Shown: positions 13,096 to 24,086 of the stretch, one piece after another
Layout: each line of letters starts with the position of its first letter
Numbering within the stretch: position 1 is the stretch's first letter
Source of the DNA: Macrostomum hystrix
Taxonomy: Eukaryota; Platyhelminthes; Macrostomidae
DNA: 64,000 nucleotides
Assembly (NCBI GenBank): GCA_950097015.1
Contig: CATNEN010000007.1
Coordinates: 6,066,001-6,130,000 of the forward strand
Direction: 5' to 3'
Notes under the pieces: generated by a model
The model's input: the letters and a program-made list of their open reading frames with translations, nothing else
Told to the model about the DNA's origin: nothing
Database searches by the model: none
Position numbers and translations under genes: made by a program

Positions 13096-13619
13096 TCAGT
13101 TTCCTGACCAAAATATCTGATGCTATGAAAATCTAAAGGTAATGGGATCACTGGTTCAACTAAACAGGATCGCCTGGGCAGACAATTGTCATATTTAATC
13201 GTTGCTTCAAAAGCATTCAAATATGACTTATTTACGCACACCGACGCAATTTCCAGTTTTGCACCTACCTCAATCAATCTTTTCGTTTTGTCTAAATAGT
13301 TCAATTCGTCATTATTGATTTGGGACATAAAGTTCAATCGGAACTGTAGCTGATGGTTTATGTGCACAGTTCTTGATCCACTCTCTAACCGTCACGCTTG
13401 CTAACAGGATTCTAAGATTTTGATGCTGGTTGTAATGTTTTCCGTTGTTTTTTTCTTTTGCGAGTAAAAAGAAAATATCTCGCACTAGCCTGTATTATGC
13501 AATTCGCAAATCCTGTCTCATGCTGATTATAATGCGAGTACCCGCAAGTATTGAAAAGCGAAAATTGCACGCAAGTATGGCATGCATATCAGCTCGTGGA
13601 GTCAGCTAACATCTTTGAG

Positions 13620-13880
13620 AGGCGCAGCGTGGTCGTTTCACAGCTAGCTAAAAAGCCTGTTCTAATAATCTGATTGGCTCCCGCTGCCCCACCTCTCTCC
13701 ACCAGTCTTGCCCGAGTCCCCCCAATCAAGTCCCTGGACTGTCACCTACCCACCCGACTCCAACTTTCTTCACTCGTGAAAAAGGCTCGCGCTCATTGGC
13801 TGTCGCCTATCCACCCCACTCCAACTCGTTCAACTCGTAAAACTGCGCGCTTATTGGCTGTCGCTAGCCCACCTCATCCC
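13620..13880. promoter_or_regulatory. CCAAT-box cluster, module 1
   Basis: Three ATTGG cores (inverted CCAAT, the NF-Y motif) at about 13674, 13796 and 13854 stand in C-rich context (gctcattggctgtcgcc). A related copy follows about 900 bp downstream. Promoter function is inferred; NPF starts at 15454. Confidence -1.
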
Positions 13881-14514
13881 AGCCTCTTGCGCAGCAGGCT
13901 TTCGCCACACACCCGACCACACTCCTATCTAGACTGTTCCGCAGTTGTTTTACATAATCTTAGGCTTAGCCTAAATAGTCCAGACCGAAAGTTTCATTTA
14001 AAATCCATTCCTCTGTTTGCTTTCCCCGTGTGTGTCGCTGTTATTCCCAGTCTCCTTTTTTCTTTAATGCGCAACTTTTTATTGTAGTCCTGCCGCCTAT
14101 TTTATAAATTTATTTGATACTTGCATAATTGGCTTTTTAATTTTAATTCGTCCCTAACAAGTAGTATATTGTGAATGTTATCATTTTTTTGCTTACCGAC
14201 CGACTAGTCAGTAAGCCTGCGACAGTGCGCAATAATTGAAGTTGTTTTTTTTCTCGCCAACAGTCACTAGTTTCCTTATTGTTGGCCAGCGTATCTGCAA
14301 TTTGGTTTTCGATGAAATACAGTAAGATAGCATGCCTGTGCAATGTGCTCCGTATTTGTTGGAGATTGTCCGGCTTTTAGTGACCGCTTTCTTTTTTCTA
14401 CCTGATATGCTCATTTTTGCTATCGTATAATTCGCTAAAAAAGACAACCCTAACTCGATTCAATTGAATGCCTTTCTTATTTTAAATAAAATTTCGACAA
14501 TCTTCGTAAGGAGC

Positions 14515-14690
14515 CTATCGTAACAGCTGGCTAAAAAGTCCGTTATAATTGGCTCCCACAGCCCCACCCCTCTCCACCATTCTTGCCCTCACTCGGGAAA
14601 AAGGCGCGCGCTCATTGGCTGTCGCCTATCCACCCCACTCCAACTCCAACTCGTAAAATTGCCCTTTCGCGCGCGCTTGTCGAGACAGCT
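14515..14690. promoter_or_regulatory. CCAAT-box cluster, module 2
   Basis: Diverged direct copy of module 1: both open with cagct.gctaaaaag and share cctctccacca.tcttgccc and gctcattggctgtcgcc. Two ATTGG cores at about 14549 and 14615. Confidence -1.
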
Positions 14691-14835
14691 TTAAGAAATC
14701 TCCAGTGTCAACAGTTCCAAGTTCAATGGTGGCACAGCTGTAGGGCTAACCAAAAGACACGCGAAGGGGCGTCTTAATTGACCTGATGAAATTTTAAACT
14801 TTTTTAACATACTAGCATTATTACTTTCTCAACGT

Positions 14836-14925
14836 CCGGCAGTGTACACTCTGATTGTGCCTTGGTGGTTTGTCGTCATGGGCGTAAATAGCTCAATCGC
14901 GCAAAATCGAGCTCAGAGCTTAGTG
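14836..14925 (-). mobile_element. SINE family 1, internal fragment
   Basis: The stretch from cggcagtgtacactctgat to gggcgtaaat matches the middle of family 1 with several substitutions. Old, truncated copy. Confidence -1.
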
Positions 14926-15270
14926 TTATTTAACCAGAGCTGGGCTACCTGGAGCATTCGATTTACTTTCTCTAGGTTGTCAATGCCTAAATATTAGAAA
15001 TTTACAGCGCGCAGATTTATGTACTGCACAAATTAGTCACTGGAACCAAGCCTTGCGATTAAGATTTGAAGCATCGGTGCGACGACTAAAAAGCGAGCAG
15101 TTTTGTTTCAATTTAAGAGGCCGGCTTGAGCTGCCACAGTCGGCAGGCTTGGCTAAATTTGGCCGGAGCTCCAGCCCGTGACTGACAAACCTTTCTATGT
15201 GAATGGAGTGACGGAAACAGACGGTTAGAGGAAAAAAGTTCAAAAGAAACAAAAGATTTTTGGAACTCAC

Positions 15271-15381
15271 CGGTGGGAAAATTCTCCTCAGGGCTTCGGA
15301 AACATTTTCCACTCGCAGCTCGTCGCTGATTGGACAGTCCCTTACAACGGCCAAGTGGTCACAGCCGCTGTATGGGTCCAT
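15271..15381 (-). CDS. Possible first coding exon of an unrecognised minus-strand gene
   Basis: An ATG at 15379-15381 opens 37 codons (MDPYSGCDHLAVVRDCPISD, then ELRVENVSEALRRIFPP) ending at a strong donor CCG|GTGAGT. The composition is protein-like and not low-complexity. I found no partner exon further down the minus strand and do not recognise the sequence. It sits head-to-head with NPF, only 72 bp from its ATG, so it may be chance within the NPF promoter. Confidence -1.
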
Positions 15382-15453
15382 TTAACCACTGACCTAGAAT
15401 CTAGGCGGATTGACTGCGCGGATTCGATTCTCTCCCGATCGACAAATTTAGCC

Positions 15454-16980
15454 ATGCGGACCACATCGATTTTCTTGACGATCTTCTGTCGATCCACTGA
15501 GCCACTGACACAGCTGCTGCTGATGCTGCTGCTGCTGCATTCGACTGCGTCAATTGTTGTCGCAGCTCCTGAATCGATCGACTCAGCTCAGGCTATTGAA
15601 TTTCTCGAGGCGCTCCAGTCGGCGGGGGCCAACTTCGGCGGTGCTGGCGGTAGCGGCAGCGGTGGCGGTGGCGGCGATTTCGGCATTCCGCCGCCTCCAG
15701 ATCCGACCATGTTCCGGACGCCGGAAGATCTGAAGGAGTATCTGGAGAGACTGCAGCTTTACTATGCTCTTGTGGGCCTGCCCAGGTGAGATGTCAGTCA
15801 GTTGTGTCGCTTTCTGAGATGTCAGTCCGGTGAGTCACTCTCTGAGATGTCAGTCCGGTGAGTCACTCTCTGAGATGTCAGTCCGGTGAGTCACTCTCTG
15901 AGATGTCAGTCCGGTGAGTCACTCTCTGAGATGTCAGTCCGGTGAGTCACTCTCTGAGATGTCAGTCCGGTGAGTCACTCTCGGAGATGTCAGTCCGGTG
16001 AGTCACTCTCTGAGCTGTCAGTCCGGTGCATGTCACTCGCTAAGATGTGTCATCCAAGCTAACCAGCCCAGTTCTAAAGCATTCCTACAACAAATGTTAT
16101 GCAACGATAGATATCACAGATAGTATATATCTACTACGCTCTTGAGATCTACTATATAGTATGTCTACTACGAGTGTCTATACTATTGATGCAAAAGGTG
16201 CACTTTTCATTCCGCTTCATGCCCTCTCCGATTAACCTAATTGACATTGGGTGATTTGACAGCCATCATGCAATGAGATTTGGAGAATGATGCAGTATAG
16301 AATCTGCAACAGGACTCCCTTTTTGAGCCGCTGGAAGATGAGATGAAAATCTCGGCAAGCTGGTCGCCACAGATCTGTCTGTTTGCCAAGCAATGTTCCC
16401 GGATCTGTCCCGCAACCACTAGTATCCATACATTCACCTGGGCACATGCAGATTTCATCAAGGATGTCAATGTTGATTTATCTGGATGAGGAGAAAAACT
16501 AATAAAATCCTGCATCTTCATTTTATCCTGGCAAATATGGCGGTGAAATGACGTTCCGGGAAAAGCCTGAGATCTTAGGTTCGAATCAGTTTGGAGGCCA
16601 CATTAACCTAGCTTTCAGTAATTTGAGAAATGACCTTCATGTAAAAGGTATTTGAAGTGACATTAAGCTGGGGATCAGCTTACACAAGATTTGTCTGCTG
16701 CAAGGCACTGCTTAAAGGCATCTAAAAATAGCACCAAATAACACCTATCAGAAGGGGTTCACAGAACAATGCTATATGCTAAGTGACAATGCTAAGTTTG
16801 TTTGAGAATGAGATTTGCACTTTATCAAGCCAGAAGAATTCTGTTGTCCTGTCGCCCAATTCCAGGTTCGGCAAGCGAGCTGAGCCCGGCACACGTTCTT
16901 GGACTTTTCGAAAGCCGTCACCTTCGAGGGCCGATCGTCAACAGCTGCGTGATCGCATCGAAGGAGTGCTGGTCTTTTGA
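15454..16980 (+). CDS. NPF: Prepro-neuropeptide F (NPF)
   Basis: Secreted peptide-hormone precursor of the NPY/NPF family, acting through NPY-type G-protein-coupled receptors. Exons 15454-15785 and 16866-16980 give 148 residues. The ATG at 15454 opens the hydrophobic signal peptide (LLLMLLLLHSTASIVVA, likely cut before APES). The core ends EYLERLQLYYALVGLPRFGKR, split here as EYLERLQLYYALVG and LPRFGKR: Gly is the amide donor, KR the cleavage site, with Tyr at positions 10 and 17 from the C-terminal Phe as in NPFs. The intron falls inside the Arg codon (AG|G) of RF, the hallmark NPF intron. A C-terminal peptide of 33 residues follows KR. Odd points: GLPRF rather than the usual GRPRF, and a Gly-rich insert with no dibasic site before the core, so the mature peptide may be about 70 residues. 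Alternative upstream in-frame ATGs would spoil the signal peptide. Confidence -1.
15786..16050. repeat. 28-bp minisatellite starting at the NPF donor, ~9 copies
   Basis: The intron opens GTGAGATGTCAGTC and the unit repeats gagatgtcagtccggtgagt, so every copy contains a strong donor-like GG|GTGAGT. The array seems to have grown out of the splice donor itself. Confidence -1.
16540..16610 (+). other. tRNA-like box B fragment in NPF intron
   Basis: The sequence gatcttaggttcgaatcagt resembles a tRNA/SINE box B (GGTTCGAATC). No box A or full element is visible. The rest of the intron (16051-16865) shows no other feature. Confidence -1.
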
Positions 16981-17111
16981 GCAGATGGACACTGTGTGAC
17001 GTTACGACAGTCTGCCCACACTGCTTGTAGATATTGTGCAATATCTAACTAACATTAGATAGCTCAAGAATGTTAACTGATCACGGAGGACTGTGAAATC
17101 TCTGTTAACGA

Positions 17112-17117
17112 AATAAA
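17112..17117 (+). terminator. NPF poly(A) signal AATAAA
   Basis: Canonical AATAAA 132 bp after the NPF stop codon; first such hexamer downstream. Confidence -1.
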
Positions 17118-18702
17118 AAACATCCAAGATAATCCGTGTCTGGCCCCATTACAACTAAGAAGCTACCATTTACCATTTTACCACGCGAATGCCGCGTGAT
17201 AGATAACCTTGACACAAAAAATTCTGCTATTCTTTCAAGGTCCAACAAACAGCACGTGACCTTGGCTAAGCTTGGCTAGCTGTGGCATATTCTTGACTGT
17301 TATTATAACATATTGAACAGACTATTTTCAATTCCAAAATAATGCTAAATTGGATTGAGTCAGCTTTGGTTGAAACACTGTGTCAGTCTCAATCAGGAGT
17401 CAAAGTCTGCTTGTGATAGCTGATAGCTCTTTGTTGTGTGTTTAGTCGCTCTGGTTCTCTGTAACAGTTGAGCAGAATGACGTTTCAGCTGCTCAAGGTA
17501 ATATCAACGTGAATTAAATAAACCTATATGGCCGTTGTGAGGCTCACGGACTGTCTCTGACACTCAGGAGGTCTTTTGAAGTTTTAAACAACACCTTGAA
17601 TTTATTTAGACTTTAAAAGATTCTCTTTTCAACATTTGACTAATCTGCACGTCCCAGCCGTCCCAGCTGATGCCGTGGTAACCCCTAAATATTTCATACT
17701 TTTTTGTAGACGCATAAAGTGTCCCGTTCAAGCAATGAGGACTGACAAATAGGGCTGAGCATCAATCTCGTATGCGCAAAGAATTGTACTGATTTGAGGC
17801 TGCTATGTTATAGACTGGTTGGGGGCAGTGACCCACGAACAGCTCGTAAGCCCACCGCTTGTAGCTTGTCGTTTCCCTACTCTTGTTTTTTCTTGTTATA
17901 CAATAGTTACGCAATTTGTGTTTAAAAAATCAACAGATTTGTTTTAATCTAGCGCAGTTTTCGCTACCTGTTGCAATGCGACAACTGAAGTCGAAGTGTG
18001 TAATTAGCAGTTTGTAAATCTGAATAAGTGTTGGGAGGGCTCCGTGTGATAATTATGCTCGATCCGGTTTCAAAGCAAGCCTTCCCAATTGCTCATCTAA
18101 AAAAAGAAGTAATTTCTGCTCTAAATTGTTTCCCAATGGGTTATTAGCAATTTCCCTTAAACTGCTTTGAACAAACCATTTTCGCACAGCTGCTCGATCC
18201 GCGTGCTTCTTTTAATTTGCTGCTTTTCGCAGAATTGAACAAATTATAGAGAATGCTCATTCCTTTGAATGTCTAATTATATGTAGGTAGTTGCTTTTTG
18301 AGGAGCCGTTCGACCATCTACTCAGAGTATGTTAGATAAAATTACCGTCGTAAAAGCAAGCGGCTTCAAGAATTGCTGCGGCGGATTCGGAGGAAATATT
18401 ATTCCCTGGCGCCGCATTCGAAGAAGTTAAGATATCTAGAACTCTGTGCAAGAGCTCCACTCTTAAACATGTAGTCTAGCTGCTTCTAAGCTTCTTAAAT
18501 TAATATATGGTCCAAGAAATGTGTCCAAAGCAAAGCCAATGAGTCTTTTATAGTCCAATTAAATCTATCGAATTCTTTCTTGGGTTCTTCACTCACTCTT
18601 ATTATGCATGTCAATAGAAGTAAAACACGTAAATCTAAATATTTTTTCAGGACAAGCTACCACTTTTATATCAGCTAAATTATCTTAAAACAGAAGGATA
18701 AA

Positions 18703-18924
18703 TCAGGAATAGGAACTTTTTCCGAATAGAGTAGGTTTTGTTATGTTGATGCCATAAGTGGAGTATTTCGGAAAATCGTTTTGGACACTTCCTTGTGCAT
18801 GATCGTTGTCGCAAGATCCTTGTGTTGACGTTGACAGGTAATTACTTGGCTTTTTGTCTTCTGCGCCGTCACTACCAGCAGCTTTTTTTCGTACGATACA
18901 TCCTATGCTATTTTCATGCAGCAC
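18703..18924 (-). CDS. Doubtful 73-codon open frame
   Basis: Mixed-composition peptide (MLHENSIGCIVRKKAAGSDG at the start), free of repeats, in AT-rich DNA. No recognised motif, signal peptide or splice partner. May be chance or a fragment of a decayed element. Confidence -1.
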   Translation of the reverse strand: MLHENSIGCIVRKKAAGSDGAEDKKPSNYLSTSTQGSCDNDHAQGSVQNDFPKYSTYGINITKPTLFGKSSYS

Positions 18925-20048
18925 GTCATGTATCAGTATTATATTGTTGAAAGCAGTTCATAGCTACATTTTATGACTGCGGAAATTAACAGATTCAACA
19001 GAATTAATTGGTACTCAGTAAGGTATTTAGCAAATTATTTAGCTTTTTTAAATTAAAAAATTGAATATTCTGGAGCATATAAACTAGAAGATTACGAGAC
19101 TAAAATAAACCGAATTTTTTGTTATAACGTGCTTTTATAAGTATGACGCTTGCAGTGCAGCTATGGCACCAAAATTTAACGTGTTATTTTTTTAACAATT
19201 TTGTGCACAAATAGAGAATAGTACTCAGCTTGTCTTTTGTGCTTGCACAGGACACTGTGTATATTTCTTACTAGCTGTATTTGGTGTAGCATAAATTATT
19301 TTGTAGCTTGATAGTTTATAAAACAATGTCACAGACAATAACAGGGACAAAATCCTCTGTGAACATATTCAAATTATTACTACACTAATCATATCATATA
19401 AGTGCAAATCAATTAAATGTATAATAACTGCTCCACTATCCGAAAACTGGATTTATCGTCTAAACCTAAATGATATATTTGTAATAAACGTTGCTAAGAT
19501 AAATACTGACAAGGGATTTTCATGCATTTGGACTATAAAATCTTGGCAGATCATGTCCAACAGTATTTGTCATTTTTGTCATTTTTCAACAAGGAGTTTG
19601 CGATGCATTGGATTTTGATTGAACTAGTTTAGTTAATAGGGCTCCTTTATATGTAGAAAGAAAATATATAATTCTAAATAACAGTATCTGATTGCTTTTG
19701 GAACAAAACAAAACAAATTTTAAGATTTGACATTTAAGAAGTTTAGGAAATTTAAGAAATAATCCATTTTAGAAATATTACTCACTGGAGATTGAAAATC
19801 GTTGCGTCACATCGGAAGTTTCTATTGCATTATAGTGTTCATATTCCTTTTATTTATTTTCTTTTTGATAACGAAAATGAGCTCATTAATTTACCGAATC
19901 TATCTGCTAGAAGTGTGATTTCAAATGAATCGTTTGAAATCGAAAAATAATTCTAGACTTCAATATTAAAGCGAGAGCACTCGCTTCTCTATCTCGTTAA
20001 TTAGACCGACAATTCGTGCCTACCTTATTGATATTCAGCCTAATCGTG

Positions 20049-20740
20049 ATGGCTGCCAGAAACTGCTATAGCAAGTACAGCATGGATCCGGCCTTCACTG
20101 GTCCCAAGATTGTCACTCCGCCTAACAATTACCTGTCTGGCGACGGCAAGTCTGAGGTGTACTCCGGCGCCGGCTGGTACGTGCCCTCCGAGCGGCGCTG
20201 GCAGCGCTATCACGAGTACACCGCCCTGCCCAGCACCTCCAGGCGAGACGCCATCGACTTCCAGAGCGAGGACCAGTTTGTACAGTTCCGCCAGGCCCGC
20301 GACCGGCCGAAAGGTGGGTGGCTCTCGAATGGTGCAACAGCTGTTCGAAATGCTCAAAATGCCCAGCCTCGAATGTCCAGTTTCAATCCAATGTCCAGCC
20401 TCGATCCAATGTCCAGCCTCTATCCAATGTCCAGCCTCTCCAGTGTTTGAGCTACACACAAAGCAAACTGCATCCCATTCCAGCCCCGATGATCACCTCC
20501 TACATTCCCGGAGACAAGCCGGCCGACCTAAAACTCGACGGCTACCGGCGTGACGACACTGTGGTGCCGGCGCACAGCCAGTTCTCCACATACGAGCGCT
20601 TTCCCCGCTGGCAGGGCTCCGGCTACTATGGCTACTACCACGAGGCCCTGGACCTTCACGACGGCGGCCGCATGAAGACCCTGCCTGCGCTGCCCCGCTA
20701 CCCCGGCTATCCTCTGGTCAGCAGTGTCACCGGCATCTGA
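20049..20740 (+). CDS. Uncharacterised Tyr/Pro-rich small protein, two exons
   Basis: Exons 20049-20313 and 20484-20740, joined in phase 1 (G|CC), give 173 residues. An acceptor-like ttgatattcag ends about 10 bp before the ATG, fitting trans-splicing or an upstream UTR exon. The protein is rich in Tyr, Pro, Arg and Trp with short turn-like motifs (GAGWYVPSERRWQRYHEY, SYIPGDKP, SGYYGYYHEALDL, ALPRYPGYPL). It has no membrane segment and no signal peptide if read from 20049. I do not recognise the family. The composition and length recall small ciliary microtubule inner proteins, but that is only an impression. An in-frame ATG at 20016 would add MPTLLIFSLIV and look like a signal peptide; I prefer 20049 because of the acceptor between them. 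Confidence -1.
20378..20448. repeat. 18-bp repeat, 4 copies, in the 170-bp intron
   Basis: Copies of ccaatgtccagcctctat fill the middle of intron 20314-20483 and end about 35 bp before the acceptor. Confidence -1.
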
Positions 20741-20884
20741 GGCCCGCTCTGCGGCGAGGCCTTTTCGAACTGGTTGAACGAACTGAACCTCTGATTTCCT
20801 CGCTCACTACAATGACCACTAGTAGATAGAATAATTCTCTTAGTCCAAACATGAAGTACATAGCTATGAGGATGGGGATCTAAA

Positions 20885-21350
20885 TCTGCTTCGATTCTGA
20901 ATCCTCCTTCGATTCTAGTTCCTTCCTCGATTCTGGATTCTGCTTCGATTCTGGATCCTGCTTCGATTCTGGCTCCTGCTTCGATTCTGGCTCCTGCTTT
21001 GATTCTATCTCTTGCTTCGATTCCAGTTCCCGCTTCGATTCTGGCTCCTGCTTCGATTCTGGATCCGGCTTCGATTCTGAATACTGATTCGATTCTAGTC
21101 CCTGCTTCGATTCTAGTTCCTGCTTCGATTCTGGCTCCTGCTTCGATTCTAGTTCCGGCTTCGATTCTGAATCCTGCTTCAATTCTGGCTCCTGCTTCGA
21201 TTCTATCTCTTGCTTCGATTCCAGTTCCTGCTTCGATTCTGGCTCCTGCTTCGATTCTAGTTCCTGCTTCGATTCAGAATACTTCTTCGATTCTAGCTTC
21301 TACTTTGATTCTGGATCCTGCTTCTATTCTGGATTCTGCTTCGATTCTTG
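20885..21350. repeat. 18-bp minisatellite, left arm of an inverted array pair (~26 copies)
   Basis: The unit is close to gcttcgattctggatcct with frequent ggctcct/agttcct variants. It is the reverse complement of the unit at 21955-22930. It begins 145 bp after the stop at 20740 and ends before the AATAAA at 21459, so it may be part of that gene's 3' UTR. Confidence -1.
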
Positions 21351-21458
21351 ACCTTGAAACTAAAAATTCAGCGCCACGCTACTATCTCTCAATGCATATT
21401 TTCTTATCGCATAGGAGGATAAATATAGTCTAGCTTGCTATACAGTGGTCCTTGACTC

Positions 21459-21464
21459 AATAAA
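21459..21464 (+). terminator. Candidate poly(A) signal AATAAA
   Basis: Lies in cttgactcaataaacgctct, about 720 bp after the stop of the gene at 20049-20740. If used, the left 18-bp array would be in its 3' UTR. Confidence -1.
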
Positions 21465-21954
21465 CGCTCTGTTTACTGATAGTAGCAAGTGAAGCTTTTC
21501 ACTCTCTGATAGCTAGAATCTCAATACTCTGCACTATAAGTGTTTTGAATTGGTTTGCATATGCAACAATTATGGCGGAAAATTGTTTATTAACTAGGAG
21601 CTATTTACTGAAATAGCTCGTAGTAATATCTATGTTGATTTTTTAATTAATAAAAAACTGTCCGCTTTTTATCTTCTTTCAAAGCCACTGCTGCCACTTT
21701 TAAGTTTTTTTTGTTTGTTTGTCGCTTTTACAATGCTGCCAATTATTTGGAATGCAGCCAGTTGATCAGTCCAAAGTACGAGTATATGCAGAGAATATAA
21801 AGAAATAGCACTATTAGACTAGCATCTCCTACTTTCTGCTTTCCTTTTCCAAGAAACCCACAATTTGATGGAGAGTTACCTCATTTCTAAAAACGCACAA
21901 ATTGCTATTTTTAACCTTTCGCTTTGCTAATGAACGCAGTTGCCAGGAAAGCCG

Positions 21955-22930
21955 GACTCTAAGCAGGAGCCAGAATCGAAGTAGCATTCAGAATCGAAGC
22001 AGGATCCAGAATCGAAGTAGCATTCAGAATCGAAGCAGGATCCAGAATCGAAGTAGCATTCAGAATCGAGGTAGGATCCAGAATCGAAGTAGCATTCAGA
22101 ATCGAAGCAGGATCCAGAATCGAAGTAGCATTCAGAATCGAAGCAGGATCCAGAATCGAAGTAGCATTCAGAATCGAAGCAGGATCCAGAATCGAAGTAG
22201 CATTCAGAATCGAAGCAGGATCCAGAATCGAAGTAGCATTCAGAATCGAAGTAGGATCCAGAATCGAAGTAGCATTCAGAATCGAAGAAGGATCCAGAAT
22301 CGAAGCAGGATCCAGAATCGAAGCACGAACGAGAATCGAAGTAGGATCCAGAATCGAAGTAGCATTCAGAATCGAAGCAGGATCCAGAATCGAAGTAGCA
22401 TTCAGAATCGAAGCAGGATCCAGAATCGAAGCAGGATCAAGAATCGAAGCAGGATCCAGAATCGAAGCAGGATTTAGAATCGAAGCAGGATGCAGAATCA
22501 AAGCAGGATCCAGAATCGAAGCAGGATCCAGAATCGAAGCACGAACGAGAATCGAAGCACGAACGAGAATCGAAGTAGGATCCAGAATCGAAGTAGGATC
22601 CAGAATCGAAGTAGGATCCAGAATGGAAGTAGGATCCAGATTCGAAGTAGGATCCAGAATCGAAGTAGGAACCGAAATTAAAGCTAGAGCCAGAATCGAA
22701 GCAGGAACCAGAATCGAAGCAGGAACCAGAATCGAAGCAGGAACCAGAATCGAAGCAGGAACCAGAATCGAAGCAGGTTCGAGAATCGAAGCAGGAGCCA
22801 GAATCGAAGCAGGAGCAACAGTTGAAGCAGGAGCCAGAATCGAAGCAGGAGCCAGAATCGAAGCAGGAGCAACAGTTGAAGCAGGAGCTAGAATCGAAAC
22901 AGAACCAAGAATAGAACCAAGATCGAGGAC
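21955..22930. repeat. 18-bp minisatellite, right arm of the inverted pair (~54 copies)
   Basis: The unit is close to aggatccagaatcgaagc, alternating with agcattcagaatcgaagt in the first half. Later variants include cacgaacgagaatcgaag and aggagccagaatcgaagc. Complementary to the array at 20885-21350 across a ~600-bp spacer. Confidence -1.
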
Positions 22931-23897
22931 CCTTGGAGATGTCGATAGGGCGAAGGGATAGGATGTGGTTTCTCAGAGTTTGACTTGTAACTATATAGCG
23001 TCAACGATTTTTTGTTCGCTTAAAAATTCAGTTCTTTCAATGCGTCCGTGGACAGAATGATTTTATGAAATTGACGAAATTGCCGAAAACGCAAGTCTGT
23101 GGAAAAAAATTGACGCGACGCGTGCAGGACATCGCTTGGATATGACAGAGATTGTGCAAGTGTTTAAGCCTTAGATTGTTCAATTATAATTTAACAAAAT
23201 CGGAGTTTGAACTGCAGAAGTCAGTTGGGGTTCGGGTGCAAAACATGTAGCCACAATGGCAATCGAGTGCATCTCATTCATTTAAGCTCAGACATTCTGT
23301 AGTTTTGTGATGATTTTTACAAATCTTCGAATGGCATTTTTTAAAAGAGGGTAACATGAATTTGTCGACTACAATTCAGTAAACATCAAGTTGAATCCAA
23401 TTCCGTTAAAAAAGTCAATAAGCTTCAAAACATATAAATAGACATCAACTTTGTTCCAAAGTGTGCGCGTATCAGACAGTAAAACTTTTTTAACAATTCT
23501 GCCGATTAGAGAACGACAACAAGCACGCGAAAAGTCCATTGCTGCATTCTTTGAAATGAAAAGGTAAATAAGACGAAACTGCATTGCAATAATCAACTTA
23601 ATGAACTTTGAAAAACACTAAAGAATATTTTTTTTCTGGTCGCTTTTTCGTGAAAAAATGCTTTCACTTTTTTGTTTTGTTACGTATGTTCACAAACACT
23701 ACTGAAGAAATTCGACCTAGTAGTATGGTAAGTGTTTTTACATTTACATGCAAATGTTGGTTATGATTTAGTTTAACATTGATTACATCAGTTGCTCCGC
23801 GTCATTCATTCTTGGTCTGCATTGGATTGCATTACTGAAATTGTTTGGCCAATTGGGTGTGTACATCGTCTTGTCACGTGACCCGGAATCGCGAGTC
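22931..23897. other. Spacer before the GATA gene 3' end
   Basis: AT-rich, no array. Presumably includes the GATA 3' UTR on the minus strand. A 75-codon minus-strand open frame at 23369-23596 has no recognisable feature. Confidence -1.
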
Positions 23898-24054
23898 TCA
23901 AATCGGCGAGGACATGTAAGCTGGCATCACGTGACCATCCAGCGACGAGTCATACATTGCGCTGGCCTGGTGGTGCATTTGCTGACCAATGGCAACTTGA
24001 CTATGCTGCTCTTGTTGATGATTTTGCTGCTGCTGCTGCTGCTCATGCTGTAGG

Positions 24055-24086
<32 letters not shown>

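Larger units (their letters stand above)
11975..15453. other. Spacer between SLC30A1 and NPF
   Basis: Begins with the SLC30A1 3' UTR; I see no clear AATAAA before the array at 12468. It then holds the 23-bp array, two related CCAAT-box segments (13620-13880 and 14515-14690), a SINE fragment near 14836-14925, and a possible minus-strand exon at 15271-15381. Nothing else convincing. Confidence -1.
16981..20048. other. AT-rich spacer without recognisable genes
   Basis: About 3 kb without minisatellites. It holds the NPF poly(A) signal, one doubtful small open frame at 18703-18924, and otherwise nothing I can support. Confidence -1.

Noticed and set aside
13674-14087. 137-codon plus-strand open frame
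   Set aside because: Covers the CCAAT-rich module; Ser/Pro/Leu composition follows from C-rich DNA and no splice signals fit.
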